Shown here in pieces: positions 12,101 to 19,360 of a stretch of DNA of 64,000 nucleotides. Position numbers and translations under genes: made by a program. Position 1 is the stretch's first letter. Every line of letters starts with the position of its first letter. The DNA is from an uncultured Elusimicrobia bacterium (GTDB lineage: Bacteria; Elusimicrobiota; Endomicrobiia; Endomicrobiales; CAIRNS01), in assembly GCA_903880015.1 (NCBI GenBank), contig CAIRNS010000007.1, forward strand, positions 1 to 64,000. The letters run 5' to 3'. The notes under the pieces are model-generated. The model saw only the letters and a program-made list of their open reading frames with translations, was not told where the DNA came from and ran no database searches.

Positions 12101-15100
12101 TGTCAGGGATGGGAAAGACATGGCTGATTTTATCGCTAAGAAAATAATTAAGGGTATCCAAGAAGGCGGGCGGAATCAGCTTTTCATATCTCTTGATGCA
12201 AAGATGCGCGCCGACGTAATAGAGAAACTAAAAAGTACGGGATATGGGGACAGGGTAGTTGAAATTAACTCTAAGACGTCGGAAGCCGATATCTTATCGA
12301 CGACAAAAGCAGGCGCGGCGCGTGCCGGTGACGACGCTATGATTATTATCGGTAACGAAAGGTCAGGAATGGGTCTTGATTACGTCGGCAACTTTGATTT
12401 ACATGTCGATTCCCGTCGTGCGTCCGACTCGTTCCTTACGCAGGCAAATGGCCGTGTCGGCCGCCGGGATGGGGAACAATACACCCGCACCATTTATGCG
12501 GACAGGGCAGAGGTCGCGGAACTTGTCGGGGAAGCACGGGCCGACGGATTGCGCGGGTGGCTCAATGACAAACTGGGAAATACATTGAATATTCAAAACA
12601 GCGATATACGGGATTTCAGCGTTGCGAGCAAATATCTCGGACTGAGGCAAGCTAGCTCGTCCCTTGAGTTCGGGCTGACGGATGCGATCAGGGATAAGTT
12701 CCTCATCCAGGAGTTCAGTAACCTTCTGACGGCCGCCGGTGGCCGCAATACGGAGGCGGGAAAGAAGATATATTCTGTTTTAGATGAAATCCTGTTCAAC
12801 AAACACGTCGAATCGGTTGCTAAAACAGAGCGCGGCGAGGTTATTGACGGCAAGAGAGAACTTGAGTTAGGGTTGGACCGCATGAAAGGAGAAGCCTCCA
12901 GCGCCTATCAGACGCTCCTTGCTTCGTTAAAGGAAGGCGGAGCTGACCGCTCCCTCATCGAAAAAGTTGAAAGTAAGCTGAAAGAGTGGGAAACGGTGAC
13001 GCCTTCAGAGGCTACGACTGCAAATACGATTATCACCAAAGTAACCGATCTGCAGGCTGCCGTTGACGTTATGTTCAGCTATGTCAAGGATATTATGCCC
13101 GGCTTTGGCGAAAGAGGAAGCATGAAGAATGTTCCTCAGACGGTTGAGTTGGCGGCAAAAGCACTGGAAACACGAGGTGTTGATACCGGCGTCGCCGCTC
13201 AGATGAAAGCCATGCTCGAGAAAAATAACGCCTATTCTGTAGACGGCAGATTAACTTATGATGGCCAGAAAGTCTACAGCATCGCCGTGCAGATACTCAA
13301 TCCCCGGGCTAATAACCAGAATATGTCCGCGGCCGAGCAGAATGCTTTCTACGCGAATATAGGCAATTACTTCGGTGTGGCACAGTCGGCAAATCTAGGG
13401 AACGGAACCGTGCTTAATCAGATCGTGCAGGGGATGCCGCAAATAACGGCCTCTCAGCAAAACACCTATAATGCTGCCGTGGCCATAGCTCAGTATATGG
13501 TGGCGGGGGGGTACGATCTTCAAGACGCTGTTGCCATCGGGCAGGCAACTGTTCTGGTTCAGGCGTCAAACGCCAGCATAGATCAGGAAACGCTGAAAGA
13601 TATCCTCATGACACAACATCCTGCAGGCCTGGAGCAAGCCGTGGCGCAGCAATATCACACCGCGACGCCGACCGCCTCCACCATTGCGTTGGCACGCTTC
13701 CTGTCAGAAAACAAGGACGCGCTCCCGTCTGAAGTCCAGGATAATCTGACTACGGTGGTCAAGGCCTACGACACGCTGAAAGCGAGATATCTGCGGGCAC
13801 AATATCGCGCGCCGAATTTCTTTGTAAACAAGATCCTTCTTTCCTTGGATATGAAGAGCGCAGTCAAGACGCTTCAAAATGTCGCAAAGCTTGACCTTGC
13901 GTCTCTGCTGCGGCTCGCGGATACCATGTCGGCCACTGTACCCAACAATGTAACAGTGCCATTCGACAGTGTCGTCAATCCTATTATGTCTATTAAAAAC
14001 ATAGCCCCGACCCTCTACCTGTCAGGGAACGAGGTCATTGCAGGGAGCATGTTCATTTTAAAGGCAGCGGATGGCAGCCCGCAGAAAGCATTTATCATTG
14101 GCGCTGATAACGGGATACTGTCAGTCGATATGAATGGTCATCTTGTGGCAGTCAACAACAAGAGTGAATTGTCGGCGCTCTTTGATACCGCGCTGCGAGA
14201 AGGATATCAGATCGACGTGTATCAGTCACCGGCCGGAGCAACGGGCGCGGGTGTCATGCAGCAGAGGATCGATGCAGTCATAAATAGTATCGCTCAAGCG
14301 GTTGGAGTCGACATCACGCAGACCGGAACTGCGGCGGTGCCTGTCATGTCGGTGGTTGATGCACTGAACGATGCCGCCAGTCGTCAGATCGCGGTTGCCC
14401 TGTCTGCGCTCCTTCTTGCGGATATGTCGATATCCGATGTCAATGAATTGCAGAAACTCGGCGCCGATCCGGTGATCGCCGGCGTCTTTGAAAAGTTGAC
14501 CCTGCGGCAAGCGGCTGGTTTTAACAGTCAGACCCCCGCAGAGAGACTGGGAGTTGTCAAAAAAGCTCTTCGTTCGGGCGCTTGGTCAACAATTACCGGT
14601 GCTCTGCAATCAATGGGAGTGATAAAACTGCCGGTGCTGGATCCGGGTGTCCTCCTTCAAGAACTGGCAAAATCCGGAGTTCCTGCTCCGGTCGCGATAA
14701 GCGTTGCAAGTTCTGTCTTGGCCGATCGTTTGGAAAATAGAGAACAAACAGCTCAAACGGACAATTCCCTGCAAGGTACGCTGAACTGGCTTGAAGATTC
14801 TTTTGTACAAGAAAAAGATAATGCTGTCGCGATTAAGGGTTTAAGGGATCTCCAGTCAATCGGTGCATTAACGAACCAAGGTCTCATAAAGATTTTGTCC
14901 ATAGTACAGGATGAAAAAGTGAAATCGGAAGACCATCAGACTGCCGTGAATATTCTCAAAGCGACTGCACAATCCGCGAGTGCGGTTACAGAAATAAGGA
15001 CGCAGGCAATTGAAGGTTTAGCGTCTCTTGCCGGGACGGTAAGAACGGGGACCGGAAAAAAATATGTAGATATTGACACGTCGAAAGCCGAACTTACCCC

Positions 15101-17900
15101 GACTGAACAGGAAACATATGCAGTCGTCAAGAGCGCTGCCGCTGCTCTGGGGGTGATTGCAAAGGATATCGTTTCCCCGGCTGTTGTGAAGCCCGCTGTT
15201 TCGAAGCAGCGGACTGTCATAGCTCTGGCGCTTGGTGTGGCGGCAATTGCCGCGACTTTGACCGGGGTTCTGCCGGAGTTAGCGGTAACGATGCCGATAC
15301 TGGGAACGACGGTGTCGATCGGCACGATGTTGCCGATGGCGGCGGCAACAGTCGCATCAATGATTGGATCAGGCAAAGGATTGAAAGCCAGTATGCCGGG
15401 CTTGCCGTCACTGAAAGGTATGAAATCGGGCGATCAGAAAGGATCGTTGAAAGAAATGTTGCCAATAGTGCTTCCTTTGTTGATCGGTGGAGCTCTCAGT
15501 CTGATGCCCGGACTTTCCTTGATGCAGGGCATGACTATGGCGACGGGAGGGATTGCCGGACTGATGTCCGGTAAGACTCTGCTGCAGCGCTCAGCTTCTG
15601 AAGATATTGGCATGACAATGGAGCTGATGTCAAAAATAATTCAGACAAATCCCGAACTTGCCGCACAGATAACCCCGGAACGGCTGAAGGCATTGTCGGA
15701 TTACGTTATTAAAAATCCATCAAATACCCGGGCGGCGGCAACACTGGCGTCTCTCTTGAAAATAACGGGAAAAACCGACGAAGCCAATGCGCGCATAGCA
15801 AAATCACTGTCGAACGGCGCCGCGCAGCCACAGGCCCAGCCTGCCAAAGAAACAGGTTCTTCGGCGGACCTTCCGCAACTGCTTCAAAAGTATACGATCG
15901 GCGACATGAAATCGATCGCTGAGAAGCTCGGCACTCTCTGGGATGGCTTGAGTTCCGACGAGAAAGTAAACCTCGTCAGCGCGGTGCTTTCCTCGATTGG
16001 TTTGCCGGTGAACGGGAAACAGATCGCTACGGCATTAAAGAATTATGAGGCTATCCAGTCGCAGGTCAGTCCGGAATATGCCGCAAGCGCGTCGATCAGG
16101 GAACTGGCAGATCCGAACGCCGGTAAGAGCGCTGCTCAGAGCGTAATCATTCAACGGATCATTGTCGAAAAGGAAGTGCAACCGCTGTTGGCGGCAGCAG
16201 AAAAAGTCTTAAAGGAAAAAATTGCGGCTATGCCGCAGCCGGCGGACGGTGATGTGCAGGCGATGATGAACCGGGTTATGACAATGCAGCAGAGCACACG
16301 CCAGCAAACACTGACGAACCTTGAAGGACAAGCGCTTTCGATCGCTCAGAAAGTCGTTGGAGAAGATGCCCCGGTGACCGCCACAGCGTTGAAATTGGTT
16401 CTTCAGTCTATCCATCCGAAATGGAACAATGCCGCCGTGGAAAAGCGGATGCAAACGATCGATATCCAGCAATGGAATGCTGAACAGATTCCTCCCGTTG
16501 TTGTTGCGCCGGCGAATCCCGCGGCGATCGAACCGGTCAGCGGGAATGTTCAGCCTGTCCAGGCTGCTGCCCCGCTTCGCGCAGCGGTGCAGGTTAACCC
16601 TGCGGAGTTGGCGCAGCGGGTTTATGACGATCTCCAGGGCCGGGGATTGGTGCTGCCGTCGACCGTCGCTCAGTGCGCGGTTGACGCGCTCGTGGGCGCG
16701 TTCAGCGTCGGCATCGGCCGTAACGTTCCAGTTGAAAAAATAGCCGATCGGATATCCGTCATGTTCGGATTTGAAAACTCTGTGCGGCCGTCGGTCCGCC
16801 CTACCCTGTACGGCCAGAAGCTGGCTGCGGGAGACGCGAACGCAACGGTCTCAATGAGTCTTGATGAGATCAGCGCCCTGGCGGGTAATATGCCGGTCAT
16901 GAAGCTTAAAGACGGCGTGGAGATAACTTCTCTTAAGCTGTCGCGCAAATCGGGTCTTATTGCGTATCTTGAACGGCCCGGCCAGGTAGGACATGTGGTC
17001 GCGGTGGTTGGCATCGAAGCGAATAGGATCTCGTATATTGATCGCCGTGACGGTAATCTTACGGTCATCGAGGCGACGCCGGAGGATTTCGTTAACAAGC
17101 TGGGTTTCACGGGAGTATTGCTGGTCAGTGACCGCGTTCAGCGCGCCAATAAGGCTGTACTGGCCGCTTCGCCAGCCCTCGTCGCGGCCACGGCTGCGGT
17201 CCCGAAGGATGTCGCGATACCGGTGAAGACGTATATGGACATCGCCGCGGCGCAGGTCGGCCGGGAAACGCTCACGGGTAAGGTCATCCAGGATGTTCTG
17301 ACCAATTCCGTCATGGGTGTTATGAATGACACCGTAAACATGGAGGGTCTGCGGCTGACCGTGGCAGTTACCTCTAATTTCGAGACACTGATGCACCGTT
17401 TCAAGGATCCTACGACCGCTGCGCAGGTCTTTGATGAGTACAAATCCCTGATGGCGCAGGCGACTTCGAAACTGTCCGGACGGGATTTGGTATTCCAGGT
17501 GACCGTGCTCACGGTTCAACGCGATCTGCTGCTGGTTGCACTCTCCGGAAAACGGGATCAAATCGCAGAAGTTATGAATAGCACGGAGGTCTCGCCTCAA
17601 CAGTTATTACTCCTTTCAAAAATACTCAGCGCAGCCAAGCTTACCGTTGCCCAGCAGTGCATGACTTCCGTGCAGAAGTCAGTAGCAACGCCAGAAAATT
17701 TCATTGATATCGATGCGCTACGCAAGGACGTGGAAACAGTTCAGCCGGGATTTTGGAAGAATCTCTTGGAAAATCCCGGTGCCATGACTGGGCAGATACA
17801 GTCAATTCTCAAGGACAACCGTCTCGACACGGGCAGTATCCGCGTACGTGGTAAGCTGCTCGATCCTCTGGCGGCTCGTGGCATCATCAGCGCCGCGTAA
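3..17900 (+). CDS. Giant multidomain protein with SecA-like motor and C39-like peptidase (5' end outside the window)
   Basis: The frame is open from base 3 to the TAA at 17898-17900, giving at least 5965 residues. The ATG at 261 is internal, because in-frame codons upstream encode poly-Asn and the start of the coiled coil. Order of parts: 40 Asn (3-122); Ala/Glu/Lys/Arg coiled coil (to about 520); a Pro/Thr/Gln linker with GGQYVGSTFVP twice (about 1285 and 1366); a long beta-type region (about 1450-7900) with weak YD/RHS-like stretches such as FAYDDLNREKHHSY near 7635; hydrophobic glycine-rich segments (about 8070-8200, 8285-8440, 8790-8990, 9420-9485). A SecA/SF2-type motor follows (about 10850-12640): Walker A SVAGGKTS with its Lys codon at 10941, Walker B LADEVH at 11373, YVGMSGT near 11940, and QANGRVGRRDG at 12441. 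Two more hydrophobic stretches lie at about 15220-15370 and 15460-15590. A C39-like peptidase follows (16600-17130), with candidate Cys at 16674, His at 16992 and Asp at 17040. Role unknown; a cell-envelope location is inferred. Confidence 0.85.
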   Translation, partial: NNNNNNNNNNNNNNNNNNNNNNNNNNNNNNNNNNNNNNNNDNGEAQRRAQAEAQRRAQEEAQRRAEEARKEAERKAEAARKAAADAMAKAAAAAKAAAEALKLETAAAKALAEAARIKDAQEKQKQLLAAAELKRVADQKLAEAEQLRKEAEVALAAAQSEQSKADPQTAAAMKDDIQSAAASLGNSQSDIWNGQMYRGSTHTETTVNGQTFDVGVDLSGVTDAQTKRAISLYLYIVNGVANGKIQKGWAEEFLGVKLGDPKDLQNSLGAIGNNLAAHAGDIKTAMDAYKGPDKSVFGAILIGSFVGAGNIAGSSFSLKFTAEAGNRTAYQSQLAYQANQTANPVLGANPTVIAVPTFTYDPTKGTTETAQRATWQTAVDKYNALKPQPPAYPHDAYSAMSYAANYKTYQENLALFSQGKYPPTPTASGGQYVGSTFVPNVVIPAQTPAQTTTAGGGQYVGSTFVPYVVTPTQTPAQTPAQIMKDAGVTLYYVTEKGMVYNQGADGNYRAAGYARNGEVYIVDSNGVFAKNDAANTAINAVVHADSYATDPAHTGFMSYWKDSGASVFDGSADQTAKAAIVLNNIMSDSSLSGVEKTFMSAWVAVTYTSLSMININAWTDKAQTLFSTAIEGLNKATPAAFSQAITTAGFVSENDYLAAVVLDSMLGHAITSPTTPLSNIAIKIIGEIASKTGVTQVSIPFSYSNVEKIQAYLALGFNVDASVTSYSMLPGMSSPQMVSTPMLFTGADYQTLQLLAQSKLLDIIAGPGSTYQNMSPEKLAQLKQEVFNRIVFDPETHSWTIPDAAKLSDLFVGPIPLGFDKASEQKIDIVINADGTVMAQGQDSFSPKGTDGNPAIDPVTGKPMQFDHVIAGWAKDSTGAKYEGYFQYLQLDISKGFLSIDLVKDAAGNFVGAQHVDFINSDPNAFSVAKGTSDPNGKGELPEVNTRGFMYESGNSFLISGAGSIISMRGGSWAVIGKGAQAWGGSTVLVAGVPVRIQGSYTYGTSGWSPTDGSINSSWSVDRPALEKALAAQNIVVDDWGGTFTGNVPGAIPQDLMGIVMGVVGNKPPATAALTGVPDSVKQSIQPALNAWTGHITLHSTVVMDVNGVNIPAGTSLELWNNVDAGKVGFYAGKTDITFTPIIPAGWEASGKIPATLTITSGQKIGLSTAIYNYNWAQAQLAAGYSQPGREAENFEAFKNTNNYIRFTNTADVSWQGETYAAHALSLDATANEFKTAADLSGKYGSDTFTLLAGASVILLNDPKLGNILRVTDGTVTVNGMHIANVKGGEPSGGSSNATFHGTAVPTNGIDDKDGWTVQGYFEHYSDETAGNIFSQSTLFNKGSALNAGSFIRGVGTVKSGTAIIGDIAADGSLVIKSGSATETVKINQILPDGRTLITEYDSTGKYNSYYEAVAAPAAIDKSVINAGADMTSLPDTWNKVAPDPAAQPVVEKKPDDVQAQPAVKAFDGSWNGFWKGVGDFFVPPPIETYKDQITVNDGTGAAVQADVVVTDHTYFGIFHSTDVKVVVNGTTVKSDSTFSWFWNSSSLNTDPAARADIGGVSIVKGSGVTADGVPFTSTQVTVTNTAATGAVSTDVFTKKNKVEYYWNDANNPAPTPPATVLETSYQHTTNIPDVQQKTVQVATGNDGVTTAFTANAVGYTVTNKLQADGSYTMQYQNGSYLLDAKKQVVGELVSGYGEFNGVVQNYANQFLGSPVLKSDGQAPVAPLQKDTYNISMPGITGLGLPGMPDMSDSTVKLLPNNQVEINIGGVKYTGTVGMDIGLGDPNGYALKIVKQSDTQYQVFVDKIRTVSYQTAGYNRVVTTRTDIIVDKTLGMINIRINADGSRTTYAAVQNPETGKVYYADVQQRVDGYVTSRNFTADITGDIFHPDSLKNIDGTYVERGNDGAVIKKDTLSGQMTDIQWNADTKVDKIVSATLTDYRETHNIESGQPVAMVKDPMDGSLVQPYEAYNGVVTYTYDSSANITSESYDGTRVTSVNAGGRYEKQIYGVYKFTPPQYSMDGKTFYDYKQFRDKFGDVDPAITTITKTAVGLNGDGFRIEQTSMVYGQKNAVTTASETILYDEKQPPVEVSTTYSSGIANDGIKQLIVLTVPVQTTTNTEKNSPDSGKKTVVADSTQTTLIAQNGEIIKDKKIATQVTTDRLGNQLEFAAGIFERSDTQPDGVTFTVVNIEKQVTTGYAVDSLGKIYQKAQTTATGISKWSVVDREGKAINSLLVDSSGAVRLALPGETGLFSSRTFIKQQSVTDVNVDTETGSRRTTTTDTTNTWDQLAVDGLGRMMNKTSDTGVYTVSTVGADGNRIIVSYGRDHKTQHYSYAPGSEKYASPATIDYKNESYDYIHQTVSVVVGKTTNGDDALFSVKDYKGDIVKIAQPVSAETYATTRVYSLDSVGAYTEDPSRLVSYEQSHTVETGVTYALDGSRTSTTKTSSSRVEFLPDGTAAVTYNDGTSRTTVDGLGHVVTKVIVSDKAQRWTLAAGLDVSNMYDLAAANKAGSMLGANDTLAVTITGTMKKVIDSTVTGEIQTNFAYDDLNREKHHSYAGRVLNDTLQQNNSGTFAGLNETAYDLKPTGKKIDGMDLTDTTYTTTEAVILPNGTRGSPQKIASSTYSYGNLVNAAATSVMAVATFDLPSVNIRAMLVGEMSQFRKDWYDATTQWYQKVGDWFSNTVISAGAAIGVGAAVGAGVGAIFAGIGAIPGAFIGAIVGLALVIIGSLSADEWRGYQHGGMDIVDTGNKNLDKLLEGIGAGILGGLSVLFFAGVTLAAPGTATLLAYGKGALDVLMFIQSAYGFSHAVSKYARGDGSLGMVLFEGLMLAASIFFPARAFLKSAEAVARELVDVTVMDIVRGQVGREAMDTAIKAVAEKAAADAVKQAATAALRREVEKKVGGYLLNSMFKGIANPILRSAVQRAVAGFFLGTALMLLNSASAIAGTIGSNFTAIVEGRSVGLFDNISWDRIVANGALAFGVGFGIGLINPYLAEDWIVKNMLGTLRGYVKELISSPAGILRLAGKSIETAYNLALFNASPFGYAWNAFMAGVQGKSYSFDQYLKSKGEGFTFGLFSGLLFPMALPGESIANNLKLPKFLGGEAAAGKVDSFFSRWANEGPISLPAVLKDTAIGGQLHMIFIVAQYAAAAKVGEILGSGLDTLFNTGAYWKNTTDGTTAGLFSSFLSEFSFFLVPTAMGKSWDLVSKELALNSRDISVRLSAANELIAIAEGVQEARFGRSEISVETYASALDIVVDAAIGANAQGLIVKAIETIRKESNDADQSIEFTLGDFLKTHPELGTAADAGALRDVRITDNFNSMLGNRIAQKLISSGEFIVKLGENGAPAEFRDQQFKIGSEIEIGGMKITVTENIFTAMVAETIIRKGLVSETGVANIENVRKQILDLTGLSEQIKKQIKDRNNSSTREDRLMLKTVQENIDALQTIAARVEVAKITADLLMQKDPTKLVEALDQLVDSSHVNKDAILENVARAAANNAATALLKEIIGSGDSGKLADALKSTSKTLRTMAEMEVAGLLREHIVTTQGNEGIQRYNDRLRTGEGTTLRDLAGSELPAALEYLGKIEITKGLRDTVRTLETIMGDVNSVFKENTGFDKGLYEGQLKAIKDIMLGKNIAVLMSVAGGKTSIAAAVALARSMRGEANMDLILANSTEARKYFEGSFNLSSEMIDASKIVTFMEAHEAKVFLMDAIAREAMDSPGKVVDHVNGKEVTAIERFREIMQNKNAIRIWEGEAYGHLSTRAESQAAELSPELKQILTDAQNDATRLTLADEVHTFMERQTSFILSRGEAVPISQVMGTQDKAAMADARSFAREIASGKVTVDGKTTEGKSYLDNSGQTIIDPALNDVLAVWAKKNSVSKVWVESMVKAVLESRTPGYETFKIEDGKLVPVAGGKGEPNRVFQDVQYAYAAACEVLAKENPGMSEAAVHEKALDVVQFSRTDFGTSGSRLFYGKGQYVGMSGTLAHVQDMARAYGMEMISYGVEKQFRYQEGSTVPGKASYGDTIQPVQVIVRDGKDMADFIAKKIIKGIQEGGRNQLFISLDAKMRADVIEKLKSTGYGDRVVEINSKTSEADILSTTKAGAARAGDDAMIIIGNERSGMGLDYVGNFDLHVDSRRASDSFLTQANGRVGRRDGEQYTRTIYADRAEVAELVGEARADGLRGWLNDKLGNTLNIQNSDIRDFSVASKYLGLRQASSSLEFGLTDAIRDKFLIQEFSNLLTAAGGRNTEAGKKIYSVLDEILFNKHVESVAKTERGEVIDGKRELELGLDRMKGEASSAYQTLLASLKEGGADRSLIEKVESKLKEWETVTPSEATTANTIITKVTDLQAAVDVMFSYVKDIMPGFGERGSMKNVPQTVELAAKALETRGVDTGVAAQMKAMLEKNNAYSVDGRLTYDGQKVYSIAVQILNPRANNQNMSAAEQNAFYANIGNYFGVAQSANLGNGTVLNQIVQGMPQITASQQNTYNAAVAIAQYMVAGGYDLQDAVAIGQATVLVQASNASIDQETLKDILMTQHPAGLEQAVAQQYHTATPTASTIALARFLSENKDALPSEVQDNLTTVVKAYDTLKARYLRAQYRAPNFFVNKILLSLDMKSAVKTLQNVAKLDLASLLRLADTMSATVPNNVTVPFDSVVNPIMSIKNIAPTLYLSGNEVIAGSMFILKAADGSPQKAFIIGADNGILSVDMNGHLVAVNNKSELSALFDTALREGYQIDVYQSPAGATGAGVMQQRIDAVINSIAQAVGVDITQTGTAAVPVMSVVDALNDAASRQIAVALSALLLADMSISDVNELQKLGADPVIAGVFEKLTLRQAAGFNSQTPAERLGVVKKALRSGAWSTITGALQSMGVIKLPVLDPGVLLQELAKSGVPAPVAISVASSVLADRLENREQTAQTDNSLQGTLNWLEDSFVQEKDNAVAIKGLRDLQSIGALTNQGLIKILSIVQDEKVKSEDHQTAVNILKATAQSASAVTEIRTQAIEGLASLAGTVRTGTGKKYVDIDTSKAELTPTEQETYAVVKSAAAALGVIAKDIVSPAVVKPAVSKQRTVIALALGVAAIAATLTGVLPELAVTMPILGTTVSIGTMLPMAAATVASMIGSGKGLKASMPGLPSLKGMKSGDQKGSLKEMLPIVLPLLIGGALSLMPGLSLMQGMTMATGGIAGLMSGKTLLQRSASEDIGMTMELMSKIIQTNPELAAQITPERLKALSDYVIKNPSNTRAAATLASLLKITGKTDEANARIAKSLSNGAAQPQAQPAKETGSSADLPQLLQKYTIGDMKSIAEKLGTLWDGLSSDEKVNLVSAVLSSIGLPVNGKQIATALKNYEAIQSQVSPEYAASASIRELADPNAGKSAAQSVIIQRIIVEKEVQPLLAAAEKVLKEKIAAMPQPADGDVQAMMNRVMTMQQSTRQQTLTNLEGQALSIAQKVVGEDAPVTATALKLVLQSIHPKWNNAAVEKRMQTIDIQQWNAEQIPPVVVAPANPAAIEPVSGNVQPVQAAAPLRAAVQVNPAELAQRVYDDLQGRGLVLPSTVAQCAVDALVGAFSVGIGRNVPVEKIADRISVMFGFENSVRPSVRPTLYGQKLAAGDANATVSMSLDEISALAGNMPVMKLKDGVEITSLKLSRKSGLIAYLERPGQVGHVVAVVGIEANRISYIDRRDGNLTVIEATPEDFVNKLGFTGVLLVSDRVQRANKAVLAASPALVAATAAVPKDVAIPVKTYMDIAAAQVGRETLTGKVIQDVLTNSVMGVMNDTVNMEGLRLTVAVTSNFETLMHRFKDPTTAAQVFDEYKSLMAQATSKLSGRDLVFQVTVLTVQRDLLLVALSGKRDQIAEVMNSTEVSPQQLLLLSKILSAAKLTVAQQCMTSVQKSVATPENFIDIDALRKDVETVQPGFWKNLLENPGAMTGQIQSILKDNRLDTGSIRVRGKLLDPLAARGIISAA
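132..203 (+). repeat. Three tandem 24-bp repeats encoding EAQRRAQ-type octapeptides
   Basis: Three head-to-tail 24-bp copies begin at 132, 156 and 180. They encode EAQRRAQA, EAQRRAQE and EAQRRAEE in the giant gene frame. The first two copies differ only in the last codon; the third has more changes. They start a long Ala/Glu/Lys/Arg-rich region expected to be a helical coiled coil, similar in composition to the TolA stalk. Confidence 0.85.
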
Positions 17901-17920
17901 GTGACGAACATTTTGAACCT

Positions 17921-17965
17921 GCAAACAGTCCCCCTTTATATGGAGGAGGCCTGTTTGTTTATATC
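17921..17965 (+). terminator. Possible terminator hairpin after the giant gene
   Basis: AAACAG at the left pairs with CTGTTT on the right, with an inner CCCCC/GGAGG pairing, followed by a modest T-rich stretch. It lies about 20 nt after the TAA of the giant gene. The stem has mismatches and the U-tract is weak. Confidence 0.45.
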
Positions 17966-17985
17966 TTTGCAAATGACACATCGTA

Positions 17986-18016
17986 GAATTTAATAGGGAC
18001 AGCGACTATTAAATTC
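17986..18016. repeat. Perfect 11-bp palindromic repeat (REP-like)
   Basis: GAATTTAATAG (17986-17996) and CTATTAAATTC (18006-18016) are perfect inverted copies around a GGACAGCGA loop. The AATAG...GACAGCGACTATT pattern resembles intergenic palindromes associated with REP-type tyrosine transposases; that resemblance is from memory. The rest of the 17901-18226 gap holds a possible terminator and the promoter of the next gene, and no other gene that I can see. Confidence 0.6.
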
Positions 18017-18172
18017 CCCCTAATCCTCACTTAAGGATTTCATCATACTGGCATTAGCCGGTATCCGGCAGTTCTGACGAAAAACTGGATAGACCCATTC
18101 CTGTCTACCGCGGTACCCCTAAAAAGGGAGAGTTGATCGAGGAATTGGTGTTGAAAAGTGGAAGACAGGATA

Positions 18173-18220
18173 TTACTATATGCAATTATACTTGCATATA
18201 GTAATTTTTTTTGTTATAAT
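18173..18220 (+). promoter_or_regulatory. Palindrome overlapping a sigma-70-type promoter
   Basis: A perfect 13-bp inverted repeat (TTACTATATGCAA at 18173-18185, TTGCATATAGTAA at 18192-18204, 6-nt loop) is followed by eight T. A promoter fits with -35 TTGCAT at 18192-18197, a 17-bp spacer, and -10 TATAAT at 18215-18220. The right arm contains the -35 box, so a repressor bound there would block transcription. The hairpin plus T-run could also act as a terminator. The expected transcription start coincides with the ATG at 18227. Confidence 0.7.
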
Positions 18221-18226
18221 GCCGCT

Positions 18227-19360
18227 ATGATAAAAAGGAAATTTTGGCATGCGCGCATAGAGGCTTTATTAGAAGAACGTTCGATATTGTGGCTCTCTGG
18301 AGTCCGCCGGTCCGGCAAAACGGTATTGACCGCAAGTATGCCACACATACGGTATTTTGACTGTGAACTTCCCCGAACACGGGCGTTGATGGTTGATCCT
18401 GAGAAGTTCCTGACCGAACACAATGGACAGCGCATCGTTCTTGATGAGATACACCGGCTCGAAAATCCATCAGAACTACTGAAAATAGCTGCAGATCACT
18501 TTCCTAAGACAAAGATAATAGCTACCGGTTCATCGTCGTTGTCTGCATCTGCTAAATTCAGGGACACTCTGGCAGGTAGGAAGTCAGATCTCTGGTTGAC
18601 TCCGCTGTGTATGGCCGATCTCATAGATTTTCACCGTAAGGATCTTAAACATAGAATTCTTTTCGGTGGACTACCTCCATTCTATTTGAGCAAAAAATTG
18701 CCTGAAAGATATTTCCAGGAGTGGGTGGATGCTTATTGGGCCAGAGATATTCAGGAACTGTTTCGCATAGAACGGCGTTTTTCATTTGGCAAATTCTTTG
18801 AAATGCTTATGGTTCAGAGTGGCGGGATATTTGAGGCCAGCAGATTCGCAGCTCCATGCGGGGTAAGCCATACGACTATCGGAAACTATCTGCGAATTCT
18901 TGAGGAAACATATGTTGTTCATGTGCTGAGGCCTTTCAGCACATACAAGAATTCCGAGATTGTTGCTGCTCCTAAAGTATATGCATTTGATACCGGGTTT
19001 GCCTGCTACTACCGAGGTGTTCATACTTTAGGGGGGAAGGAAATGGGCCAAGGTTGGGAACATTATGTTCTTAATGAGCTTCATGCCCGTTTGCAGACGC
19101 GCGGTATCCGCTATTGGAGGGATAAGCAGGGACATGAGATCGACTTCATAATTGAGAAAAGAGGTCAGCCACCGATTGCAATTGAATGTAAATGGAACAC
19201 CGAAAATATTGACTATGGAAGTATTAAGGCGTTCAGGCGACAATACCCTCAATCCAAGGTGATCATCGCGGGTGGAGATATTGAGAAAACAAATAAGCGG
19301 AATATAGAGAGCATGTCAATATATTTGACGGGGATTGAGGGAATGTTCAGGTGTTTGTAG
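18227..19360 (+). CDS. AAA_14/DUF4143 family ATPase
   Basis: This 377-residue protein belongs to the DUF4143-containing ATPases, common in bacteria and archaea but without a firmly known role. Walker A is GVRRSGKT (Lys31). Walker B is IVLDEIH near residue 72, followed by a sensor-like IIATGSSSL. The C-terminal half ends in GHEIDFIIEKRG...IAIECKW, the PD-(D/E)xK nuclease-like fold typical of DUF4143. An ATG 69 nt upstream is in frame, but the TATAAT at 18215 argues for the start at 18227 and an essentially leaderless mRNA. It stands alone between repeats and transposon debris, in keeping with the accessory distribution of the family. Confidence 0.85.
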   Translation: MIKRKFWHARIEALLEERSILWLSGVRRSGKTVLTASMPHIRYFDCELPRTRALMVDPEKFLTEHNGQRIVLDEIHRLENPSELLKIAADHFPKTKIIATGSSSLSASAKFRDTLAGRKSDLWLTPLCMADLIDFHRKDLKHRILFGGLPPFYLSKKLPERYFQEWVDAYWARDIQELFRIERRFSFGKFFEMLMVQSGGIFEASRFAAPCGVSHTTIGNYLRILEETYVVHVLRPFSTYKNSEIVAAPKVYAFDTGFACYYRGVHTLGGKEMGQGWEHYVLNELHARLQTRGIRYWRDKQGHEIDFIIEKRGQPPIAIECKWNTENIDYGSIKAFRRQYPQSKVIIAGGDIEKTNKRNIESMSIYLTGIEGMFRCL

